From JACMLD01 sp039915085 (GTDB taxonomy: Bacteria > Bacteroidota > Bacteroidia > Chitinophagales > Chitinophagaceae), in assembly GCA_039915085.1 (NCBI GenBank), contig JBDSOC010000025.1:1-21781 (forward strand): 21,781 nt of DNA, given 5' to 3'. A program made the position numbers and the translations under genes. The notes under the pieces were generated by a model. The model was given only the letters and a program-made list of their open reading frames with translations, was not told the DNA's origin and did no database searches. Shown in pieces: positions 15,676-21,781 of this stretch; the stretch's first letter is position 1, and every line of letters starts with the position of its first letter.

Positions 15676-16529
15676 TGATGAAAGGCCTGCGAAACAAATT
15701 CCAATACTACAGGAAGCGCTGCGCGCCAGTAGGTCCAATTATGTGCACCATCACGTGTACGGAATTCATGCGGAATTTCTTTTTTACGCATAGCTATGTG
15801 AACAAGTGAATTGCCTTCGTATAGAAAATCATCATCGCCCACATCTATGTACCAGCGCACAGATTTCTTTAGTGTATCGGGCATATTATTTACCAGTACC
15901 AGTACGCTCTGGCGGTTATAGTAAGACGTTATATCCTGTTCTGAGATGCCGGGTGTTTCTTTGGTCAACCGCGTTTTGGCATCTTCCAGCGTAAGCGGGC
16001 CCGTACCTGCGCTCAGCGGGCAGGCGGAAGAAAATAATTCAGGATGGTGCAGTGCATAGGTAAAGGATCCATCCCCACCCATTGATAAACCAGATATGGC
16101 GCGATAGTGCTTCTCGGCTTTTATGCGGTATGTCTTTTCAATAAAAGGTAAAAATTCCTGGAAGAAAAAATCTTCATAGCGCCATGTGCCTGTCGCATTG
16201 TTTGAGTAGCCACGTTTGCCTGTATTGGCATCGGGCATTACAATAATCATGGGCGTAGCGGTTCCTTCAGTAATGGCTTTGTCGGTGATATTCTGAACCT
16301 CTCCAAACTGTACCCAGCCTGTCTGATCGTCTCCGCCTCCATGTAATAAATATAAGACAGGGTAACTGCGTTGCGAGGTTTCATAACCCGGTGGCAGGTA
16401 GACAGCATATTTTCTGTCCATGTTCAGTATTTTACTTTTCAGGGAAAGGTTATCAGACACTTTACTGCCCTGCGCCATTGCTGCATGACAGCTAATAACA
16501 AGCGCAACCAGGAACAAAAGATTTTTCAT
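15669..16529 (-). CDS. Secreted esterase, alpha/beta-hydrolase fold (PF00756)
   Basis: 286 aa. A signal peptide (KNLLFLVALVISCHAAMA) is cut near residue 20. The esterase D/feruloyl-esterase-like domain follows: LPPGYETSQRSYPVLYLLHGGGDDQ (46-70, oxyanion-hole region), GLSMGG with nucleophile Ser149, the acidic cluster DVGDDD (229-234) holding the likely triad acid, and His263 in DGAHNW. Relatives are esterases on xylanases and similar plant-polysaccharide enzymes, so release of acyl groups (feruloyl, acetyl) from sugars is plausible; the substrate is not known. It probably acts in the periplasm. The final codons and the TAA stop lie within the tandem repeat. It is divergent from the SGNH hydrolase gene, sharing a 183-nt gap. 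Confidence 0.88.
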   Translation of the reverse strand: MKNLLFLVALVISCHAAMAQGSKVSDNLSLKSKILNMDRKYAVYLPPGYETSQRSYPVLYLLHGGGDDQTGWVQFGEVQNITDKAITEGTATPMIIVMPDANTGKRGYSNNATGTWRYEDFFFQEFLPFIEKTYRIKAEKHYRAISGLSMGGDGSFTYALHHPELFSSACPLSAGTGPLTLEDAKTRLTKETPGISEQDITSYYNRQSVLVLVNNMPDTLKKSVRWYIDVGDDDFLYEGNSLVHIAMRKKEIPHEFRTRDGAHNWTYWRAALPVVLEFVSQAFHQY

Positions 16530-16712
16530 ATTGCAAGTTTTACTAAATATAACCTGCTATCAGCAATTGCACAAAAGGATTTTACAGGAATTAAAATGCT
16601 GTTACTACACAGGAAAAATCATTCAAAGCAGGCAAAACGCTATCTTCATAAAAAGAAATAGCTCCGCGCATTAAAGCCTGGTTAAATAAATCAAACCTAT
16701 AAATTAATAAAA

Positions 16713-17540
16713 ATGAAAAAGCTGTTGCTGCTTTTCGTTATTGTGTTATCGGTCTCGTCCTTTGCACCAAAACCACTTGTATGGGTGGCGGTTGGTGATT
16801 CAATTACCTATTTAAATGAACACCCGGATGAAACAGGCGACCGCATTACAAAAGGGTACATGAGCCGGGTAGTTGAAAAATTACCGGCAATAAAATATAT
16901 TAACCAGGGGCATAATGGCTGGACTTCTGGCGGCATTGCAAAAGAAATAGAAACACTTGGTCTTATAAAAGCAGATGTATATTCTGTTTTTTTAGGAACG
17001 AATGACTGGTGGCAGGGAAGGCCAGTAGGCGCCATGTCAGATTATACAGAGAATACGGGTAACAATACCGTGTTTGGTTCATTCCGTATCATCATCAACA
17101 AACTCCGCAGCCTTAATGCAGTAGCGAAAATAATTTTGATTACACCCATGCAAAGGGTAGATTTTGTTTATATCAATAATATGAAAAACAATGCATGGGG
17201 ATCTTACAAGGAAAAAAATGGTCAATCACTGGAGCAGTTTGCCGCAGCCATTAAAGCCATTGCAGATTTTGAACATTTTGATGTAGTGGATCTGTACCAT
17301 AAAAAAAGTATGGGATTGAACCACCTGGTAAAATATAAACGCCTCAAAGATCCGGGCACAGCCGGTGCTTATAAAAATTATCCTTACCCGGAATTTATTG
17401 ATGTTCCTTTTAACCCGGAAACAGATGTGTATCCATATCCCCCGGAAGCCAGTGATATTACTTATGACGGGCTGCATCCATCTGATAAGGGTTTTGCTAT
17501 TATTGCAGATATGCTGGTAAAGATTATAAAGAAATACTGA
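16713..17540 (+). CDS. Secreted SGNH/GDSL hydrolase
   Basis: 275 aa. The signal peptide is KKLLLLFVIVLSVSSFA, ending near residue 18. SGNH blocks are present: I with VGDSIT (Ser30 nucleophile), II with the Gly in QGHNGWTSGG, III with GTND (95-98) and V with DGLHP (Asp252 and His255 of the triad). The family hydrolyses ester bonds in carbohydrates or lipids; with the divergent esterase it suggests deacylation of a polysaccharide outside the inner membrane, but this is inference from position. Length is normal for single-domain SGNH enzymes. The 16530-16712 gap has no plus-strand TAnnTTTG box. The repeat cluster downstream may provide its terminator. Confidence 0.9.
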   Translation: MKKLLLLFVIVLSVSSFAPKPLVWVAVGDSITYLNEHPDETGDRITKGYMSRVVEKLPAIKYINQGHNGWTSGGIAKEIETLGLIKADVYSVFLGTNDWWQGRPVGAMSDYTENTGNNTVFGSFRIIINKLRSLNAVAKIILITPMQRVDFVYINNMKNNAWGSYKEKNGQSLEQFAAAIKAIADFEHFDVVDLYHKKSMGLNHLVKYKRLKDPGTAGAYKNYPYPEFIDVPFNPETDVYPYPPEASDITYDGLHPSDKGFAIIADMLVKIIKKY

Positions 17541-17578
17541 TACAATTTTTAATGGTAAAATTATACCATGAAGCAGAC

Positions 17579-17699
17579 CATTTAAAAAAACGGTTTTATT
17601 ATAGAATGGGTATGAAATCTTGTATAATCATCTTTTCGATTTTGCCTTTAGGTACTTTTTTTATGGAAAAAAAGTACCGCAAAAAAGCCAGTCGAAATC
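17579..17699. repeat. Dispersed 121-nt intergenic repeat, copy 2
   Basis: This is the second copy of the element at 10-130. The perfect stem is GGTACTTTTTTT (17651-17662), loop ATGG, AAAAAAAGTACC (17667-17678). It starts 38 nt after the SGNH hydrolase stop codon, so the hairpin could terminate that gene. It ends at GTCGAAATC, exactly where the two copies stop matching. Confidence 0.85.
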
Positions 17700-17743
17700 G
17701 ACCTCATCCGGCCTTCGGCCACCTTCTCCAACAATGGAGAAGG
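17700..17743. repeat. GACCTCA-type hairpin repeat
   Basis: GACCTCATCC (from 17700) is followed by the small hairpin GGCC-TTC-GGCC (17710-17720) and a 9-bp perfect stem CCTTCTCCA (17722-17730), loop ACAA, TGGAGAAGG (17735-17743). The order and lead sequence resemble the element at 13480-13514. It abuts the 121-nt repeat. Confidence 0.6.
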
Positions 17744-17761
17744 AAAATGGAAACGTCTCTA

Positions 17762-17822
17762 TTTGGGTGCCCAATAGTACTACCCAAAGTACAAGTGTGC
17801 GACGCAACGCTGCCCAATAGTA
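17762..17822. repeat. Direct repeat TGCCCAATAGTA with hairpin
   Basis: TGCCCAATAGTA occurs at 17768-17779 and 17811-17822, 43 nt apart. TTTGGGT (17762-17768) can also pair with ACCCAAA (17782-17788). Together with the two repeats before it, this fills the 308-nt gap between the SGNH hydrolase and ABC transporter genes, where no gene is seen. Confidence 0.5.
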
Positions 17823-17848
17823 GTAATACTGCCTGGCCCAAAAGAAAA

Positions 17849-19711
17849 TTAACGATAGCCTTTTGCCTGCAGTTGAAACAGTTCGGCATACCGCCCGTTT
17901 TGTTGCAGCAGTTCTTCATGACTGCCAATTTCTATCTGCTGGCCCTTATCTAATACGAGTATGCGATCTGCCATGCGCACGGTGGAGAAACGATGGGAAA
18001 TGAGTACTGCAGATTTGCCCTTGGTGAGTTCTGCAAAGCGCTGGAAGACTTCATACTCAGCGCGGGCATCCAGTGCACTGGTGGGCTCATCAAGAATCAG
18101 TAACTGCGCATCTTTCATATAGGCGCGGGCCAGCGCCACTTTCTGCCACTCACCGCCACTGAGTTCTACGCCATTGTTGAACCGTCGTCCCAGCGCCTGG
18201 TCATATTGTTGTGGTAATCTTTTTGCCAGCAGACTCGCTAAACTTTTTTCCGCCGATTGCTCTATCAGTGCACGGTTATCTTTTTCATCAATATTGCCCA
18301 CGGAAATGTTTTGTGCAAAGCTCATCTGGTAGCGCAAAAAATCCTGGAAGATAATACCGGTATTGCGGCGCAGGTCCATGATATCATACTCACGCAGATC
18401 AATACCATCCAGTAAAATACGGCCCTCGGTGGGATCATATAAACGGGCCAGCAATTTTACCAGCGTTGTTTTGCCTGCGCCGTTCTCCCCTACCAAAGCA
18501 AGTTTCTCACCTGCCTGCAAGCTAAAACTAAGGTGCCTGTTGGCCCAGTTTTCACTGTTGTGGTAACGAAACCCTACGTTTTCAAATACAAAGCCCTGTT
18601 TGATGGGATAGGGAAACGGCACCGGGCTGGCGTTTACTTTTATTTTTGGCTCGATCTCAAAAAATTCAAAAAAATCGCGCAGGTAAATAGCGCCCTGCGA
18701 TACGCTGGTGAACCTTGACAATATACCTTCCAGCAAACTTCTTAGCTGCCGGAAAGAACCGGCAAGAAAGGCGAGTGTACCGATGGTTAATGCGCCCTGT
18801 ACTGTTTTTGTGATCATGACTGTATAAGCTGCATAATAACCGGCACTGCCCAGCAATGCAAAGAGCACGCCCCAGCTGGCCCGTTTGGTGGAAAGTTTTT
18901 TGTTATCCGTATAAAATTTATTGCTGAGTGTTTTAAATCGATCCACTAAAAAACCGGAGAGATTAAAAAGTTTTACTTCTTTGGCGGTTTCATCGCTGGC
19001 GCCGAGGTAGCGCATGTAATCCAGTTCGCGGCGCTCCGGTGTTTGCCCGCGGGTGAGTGCGTAGCTCCGATCATTAAAATAAGATTCTCCCAGGAAAGCC
19101 GGCACAATGGCCACCAGCAATAACAATATCAGCCATGGGTTGAATGCCATGAGCCCGGCTGCTAAAAATGCCATGGTAATAATATCCTGCACCTGCGTGA
19201 GCACCTGCGATAAAAGGATGGTACGGCCAACCGTTTGCTGTCTGGCACGCTCCAGCTTATCATAAAAAGCGGAGTCTTCAAACTGGTCCAGGTCAAGCGT
19301 GGCAGCGTGCTGCATAATTCTTACGGACGTATAATTGGAAAACAAATCGCCCAGCAAACTATCGACCAATGCAATGGCACGACTGAGTGCATCGGATACA
19401 ATGGCGAGTGCAAACTCTGTGGCTACCAGCTTCCATAAAAAACTATGATCAGCCTGGTGGCCTTTGCTCAATAACACTACCTCATCTATAATAAGTTTAC
19501 CGATATACAGGATAGCCACGGGAACCGCCGAACGCAGTAAACGTAAAATGGCGTTGAAGATGGTGTACCAGTGATTGGTTTGCCAAACCAGTTTAAAAAA
19601 CCTGGGCAGGTTGCGCAGGGCGGCAAACTTTTCTTTTAGGGTAGGTTTGCTGATCGCTGCTTCCTGTGCATTGATGATTGCTTTTTCCCTTGCCAGGCTC
19701 ATTTTGCTCAT
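17849..19711 (-). CDS. ABC transporter, fused permease and ATP-binding protein
   Basis: 620 aa half-transporter. A cytoplasmic N-terminus (about 1-45) precedes a membrane domain of about six spans (about 50-340), then a nucleotide-binding domain with Walker A GENGAGKTT (408-416), Q-loop FQD, signature LSGGE (517-521), Walker B LLILDEP (537-543) and H-loop His573 in LISHRF. The fused layout is that of exporters (MsbA/MDR-like) that work as homo- or heterodimers in the inner membrane. The substrate cannot be inferred. It starts at ATG 19711; a Met three codons later is possible. No second half-transporter lies next to it, so a homodimer is likely. A 13-nt palindrome (CGCTAA-A-TTAGCG, 19713-19725) sits directly upstream of the ATG. 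Confidence 0.93.
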   Translation of the reverse strand: MSKMSLAREKAIINAQEAAISKPTLKEKFAALRNLPRFFKLVWQTNHWYTIFNAILRLLRSAVPVAILYIGKLIIDEVVLLSKGHQADHSFLWKLVATEFALAIVSDALSRAIALVDSLLGDLFSNYTSVRIMQHAATLDLDQFEDSAFYDKLERARQQTVGRTILLSQVLTQVQDIITMAFLAAGLMAFNPWLILLLLVAIVPAFLGESYFNDRSYALTRGQTPERRELDYMRYLGASDETAKEVKLFNLSGFLVDRFKTLSNKFYTDNKKLSTKRASWGVLFALLGSAGYYAAYTVMITKTVQGALTIGTLAFLAGSFRQLRSLLEGILSRFTSVSQGAIYLRDFFEFFEIEPKIKVNASPVPFPYPIKQGFVFENVGFRYHNSENWANRHLSFSLQAGEKLALVGENGAGKTTLVKLLARLYDPTEGRILLDGIDLREYDIMDLRRNTGIIFQDFLRYQMSFAQNISVGNIDEKDNRALIEQSAEKSLASLLAKRLPQQYDQALGRRFNNGVELSGGEWQKVALARAYMKDAQLLILDEPTSALDARAEYEVFQRFAELTKGKSAVLISHRFSTVRMADRILVLDKGQQIEIGSHEELLQQNGRYAELFQLQAKGYR

Positions 19712-19797
19712 GCGCTAAATTAGCGAATAGGGAGAAACTTAAAGACCTGGATGTCTTTTTGCAGTTTGGATTTTATAATGGATTATTAGGCTCTGCA

Positions 19798-19840
19798 GCA
19801 CAAGGACACAACTGTTCAAAACCACCCTGCATCCTTGCGC
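19798..19840 (-). other. Inverted repeat in the gap below the DUF7660-like gene
   Basis: On the minus strand GCGCAAGGA (19840-19832) can pair along 9 positions with TCCTTGTGC (19806-19798), with one G.U pair, around a 25-nt loop. The 184-nt gap 19712-19895 otherwise has no supported gene; a short minus-strand frame ending in GGFEQLCPCAAEPNNPL lacks family resemblance. It may be a terminator region or the worn remains of an older toxin cassette. Confidence 0.3.
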
Positions 19841-19895
19841 CAGTTGGGTTAGTTGAAGTGTTGATAAAAATCAGATTATTTTTAAGGTATTATTA

Positions 19896-20153
19896 TTACT
19901 CGTACATTTTGGCAGCAATTAGAATTGTTGCGAATACTTTCCAGTTTATTTTTTCAGGAATAGGCAAATTATTATTTTCATAATAACCCTCCATATCTTC
20001 AGTCCATGACATTATAGCCTCGAGATACTCATCAATTTTCTTATTTGCCCATTCTTCAGGATTTTCTTTTAAATCTTTAATTAACAAATCCATAAAGATT
20101 AAGAAATTTTTTTTATCCTCTATTCGATCTATTTGTTTAATAACTTCTTCCAT
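19896..20153 (-). CDS. Small immunity-like protein, DUF7660-like
   Basis: 85 aa, acidic. The conserved-looking core is NPEEWANKKIDEYLEAIMSWTEDMEGYYENNN followed by PIPEKINWKVFATILIAAKMYE. From memory this pattern (a Glu-Trp after NPE, a WTEDMEGYY helix and a final INWKVFA with hydrophobic residues) matches the DUF7660 group of small proteins often found beside polymorphic toxins. No signal peptide or membrane segment is present, as expected for a cytoplasmic toxin inhibitor. It lies 6 nt below the stop of the 53-codon remnant, which could be the tip of its own former toxin partner. Base composition is very AT-rich. The toxin it would neutralise is not identified; the immunity role comes from context. 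Confidence 0.65.
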   Translation of the reverse strand: MEEVIKQIDRIEDKKNFLIFMDLLIKDLKENPEEWANKKIDEYLEAIMSWTEDMEGYYENNNLPIPEKINWKVFATILIAAKMYE

Positions 20154-20159
20154 AAAATA

Positions 20160-20321
20160 TTATTTAATAACCGCACCTTTACCACCACCCAATTTAAGTT
20201 TAATAGAGTTGCCATTTATGGCTGTCGTTATCTTCCACATTTTAGTTTTGGACTTGTGATGGTATAGCCCATATAACTGGCACCCGTTGTAATCCAGAAA
20301 GTCATAGTTTAAATTACATAC
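20160..20321 (-). pseudogene. Orphan toxin-tip remnant (53 codons, no start)
   Basis: On the minus strand an open frame runs from just after an in-frame TAG (20322-20324) to TAA (20160-20162). It reads VCNLNYDFLDYNGCQLYG, then LYHHKSKTKMWKITTAING and a basic tail KLKLGGGKGAVIK. The only in-frame ATG is late (20238-20240, at TKMWK), and the composition looks coding and unlike the AT-rich neighbours. Its place, between one immunity gene and the start of a second one, is where a displaced RHS toxin C-terminus is expected. I read it as the 3' end of a former toxin domain left by tip exchange. The alternative is a chance open frame. Confidence 0.5.
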
Positions 20322-20356
20322 CTAAGCCAGTTCGAGGAAGGAAAGAAATTCTGATC

Positions 20357-20731
20357 TTAATAAAAAACAGCATATTCTGTGGCTATACATTCAAATACTT
20401 CATCTTCAAATAAAATAATAAAATGTCTGCTTTTTTCAAAAATTTTATTTGAATGTCGAGGATGAACTTTATTCATTTCATTTAATTCTTTTATCCATTC
20501 GCTATCTAATATTTCATAAAGAGAATACTTACACATTAAATTTTCTGTATAATAATCATAATGCATATATATTTCCTCATTGGGGTAGCCACATTTAAAA
20601 ATTTGACATAATTTAAACCCCAATTTAGAATCTCCAAAATCTATTGTAACATCATTGTCAACTTTAAATAAATTGCACGTATAATAATTTTTTGTAATTG
20701 TTTCCAGTTTTACCCATTCTTTTATATTCAT
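20357..20731 (-). CDS. Probable cognate immunity protein of the RHS toxin (unknown family)
   Basis: 124 aa, acidic, no signal peptide or membrane span. It starts 4 nt after the RHS stop codon, the usual position of the immunity gene for the toxin directly upstream. The N-terminal half holds short strands (DNDVTIDFGDSKLGFKLCQI). The middle has a Trp-containing helix (SLYEILDSEWIKELNEMN). The C-terminal third has HPRHSN, then SRHFIILFEDEVFECIATEY, a pattern that I associate with small uncharacterised Bacteroidota proteins but cannot name. Predicted role: bind and block the toxin tip in the cytoplasm. Sampled GC is about 22%, well below the core genes. The function is inferred from order and spacing only. 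Confidence 0.6.
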   Translation of the reverse strand: MNIKEWVKLETITKNYYTCNLFKVDNDVTIDFGDSKLGFKLCQIFKCGYPNEEIYMHYDYYTENLMCKYSLYEILDSEWIKELNEMNKVHPRHSNKIFEKSRHFIILFEDEVFECIATEYAVFY

Positions 20732-20735
20732 AGAT

Positions 20736-21781
20736 TTATTTTAATTTGGTAATTTTTCCAGTCTTTCTATTGATTGTTTCCATATAACCTTGACTTCCAT
20801 TTAAGTTGTTAGTAAGGTTAGTTTCGAATCTTTTTACTCCAGTTTGATTTTGAAAGATCCATTTGGATTTAGGTATGCCAGCTTCTGTTAATGCTACAAT
20901 ACTACGTGTATTTAAATAATAAACTTGCCCATTACGAACTACATAATCGATAGGTAAATTTGCACATGTCAAATTATCGGATTTTAACTTTACAACTGCT
21001 CCTTCAATTCCATCCACACCCAATATTTTTTGCCCATCTATTGAAAAATTTTCTCCGTGATTAGGTTGAGCAAATCTACCATTATAAACATTATTTGCAT
21101 TAGACTGCCACTGCTGTACTTCTGTTGCTACTTGTTTTGGCTTTGCAAATGTTGTATTTTTTATTTCCCATGTTCCCTCACCTGCGTTTGGTATTTGTTT
21201 ATTTGCTGGTGTTTCAGCTAAAAGCTTATTCTTTATAATTTGCTTTTCCATCTGGACTGCCGGTGTTCCGGCAGTTGCGACAGAAAGGCTTTTATGCAAA
21301 ATTATTTGAGTAGTCAGATTAAAAGCCGCATCCGTTCTTGTCATTCGCGGATAATCGCTGGAAGAATAATCTTTGTTTGTGGCTAAAACCCATGCTGAAA
21401 AAAGCGGGTTAAAATTTCTATTAATTGAAGTCGTGGTTTTATGCAGAAATCCGTTATCCTCCATTGGATTTGAGGGCTCCGACAACCAATTCATAAAATC
21501 ATTAATGTCGTAGTCGTACCAATGCTTTTGTTCTTCTGAACCGTCCAAATCAATGAATTTGATCGGCTTATTACCTGCATAAGAATAAGGCGTATAATAT
21601 GGATAACTTTTAGCCAACGGATCCACACTCAAAAACCTTCCCAGCCTTGGATCATAAATCCGCATACCATAATCCTGTTGGCTACCTTCACCCTTCACCT
21701 CATTATCATTCTCCTTCCCATTAAACCCATACCTGTAGCCGTTTGCAGTGGAGTAGTTGCGTCCTGGTTGCAGCATACCAA
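20736..21781 (-). CDS. RHS polymorphic toxin, C-terminal part (5' end beyond the window)
   Basis: 348 codons are visible; the frame is still open at the window edge (codons before the ATG at 21776 read through, ending FG-like), so the true start lies outside. The RHS-repeat-associated core is unmistakable: NGYRYGFNGKEND, then QQDYGMRIYDPRLGRFLSVD and PLAKSYPYYTPYSYAGNKPI, ending at FIDLDG, the point where the variable toxin tip begins. The tip is about 265 aa. Its distal part has IDYVVRNGQVYYLNTRSI, VALTEAGIPKSKWIF and a terminal METINRKTGKITKLK. The small polar and basic C-terminal domain could be a nuclease of the BECR type, but no catalytic set is clear to me. Such proteins are delivered to rival cells, often by a T6SS or T9SS; none is in the window. 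The next gene is the putative immunity gene. Confidence 0.85.
   Translation of the reverse strand, partial: GMLQPGRNYSTANGYRYGFNGKENDNEVKGEGSQQDYGMRIYDPRLGRFLSVDPLAKSYPYYTPYSYAGNKPIKFIDLDGSEEQKHWYDYDINDFMNWLSEPSNPMEDNGFLHKTTTSINRNFNPLFSAWVLATNKDYSSSDYPRMTRTDAAFNLTTQIILHKSLSVATAGTPAVQMEKQIIKNKLLAETPANKQIPNAGEGTWEIKNTTFAKPKQVATEVQQWQSNANNVYNGRFAQPNHGENFSIDGQKILGVDGIEGAVVKLKSDNLTCANLPIDYVVRNGQVYYLNTRSIVALTEAGIPKSKWIFQNQTGVKRFETNLTNNLNGSQGYMETINRKTGKITKLK

Noticed and set aside
16692..16699. Minus-strand TAGGTTTG as an esterase promoter box
   Set aside because: It matches TAnnTTTG but would leave a leader of over 150 nt and lacks a TTG at the -33 position; in AT-rich DNA such a match is likely by chance.
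17552..17953. Plus-strand frame of 133 codons over the repeat cluster
   Set aside because: It crosses the 121-nt repeat and the GACCTCA hairpin and then overlaps the ABC transporter gene antisense; there is no family resemblance.

Overview
The window looks like chromosomal DNA of a Bacteroidota bacterium, most likely a Chitinophagaceae-type organism. The evidence is the protein families (a Bacteroidota-style VWA/DUF3520 protein with a carboxypeptidase-regulatory-like N-terminus, a LysM glucosaminidase, an RHS core with the GFNGKEND...DYGMRIYDPRLGRFLSVDPL signature), promoter boxes of the TAnnTTTG type instead of an E. coli -10 box, and weak or absent Shine-Dalgarno sequences. No tRNA, rRNA, CRISPR array or insertion sequence was recognised. 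The genus is inference.

Layout. 1-279: intergenic, carrying copy 1 of a dispersed repeat built around a perfect 12-bp hairpin. 280-1452 (-): RlmI-type 23S rRNA methyltransferase, divergent from a grpE-dnaJ chaperone pair (1669-3499, +), which has a promoter before it, a strong hairpin between the two genes and a terminator after them. 3761-5116 (+): DprE1-like FAD oxidoreductase. 5206-12021 (-): six co-directional genes. In transcription order they are a sodium:solute symporter, a LOG-family protein, an O-methyltransferase, a secreted LysM glucosaminidase (2 nt after the methyltransferase), hypoxanthine phosphoribosyltransferase, and a secreted VWA protein that appears to start at TTG. 12155-12694 (+): a second LOG-family protein, divergent from the symporter. 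12750-17540: an outer-membrane beta-barrel protein, a GlcD-type FAD oxidase, and two secreted hydrolases (esterase and SGNH/GDSL) transcribed divergently. A roughly 191-bp tandem repeat array lies between the GlcD gene and the esterase and reaches into the esterase stop codon. 17541-17848: a cluster of intergenic repeats, including copy 2 of the 121-nt repeat. 17849-19711 (-): an ABC exporter half-transporter.

19712-21781 (-) is the accessory part: the 3' end of an RHS polymorphic-toxin gene (its 5' end lies outside the window), a probable cognate immunity gene, a 53-codon remnant that reads like the tip of a second displaced toxin, and a second immunity-like gene (DUF7660-like). The immunity genes are visibly AT-rich: two sampled 60-nt lines are 20-22% GC, against 50% in a sampled line of the ABC transporter gene. 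The arrangement fits the known way RHS/CDI loci change toxin tips and keep older immunity genes as orphan cassettes. It is the best candidate for unusual biology here, because neither the toxin tip nor the first immunity protein belongs to a family I can name.

The rest is mostly core metabolism and envelope functions. The noteworthy non-coding content is the three repeat families and several perfect inverted repeats at gene boundaries.
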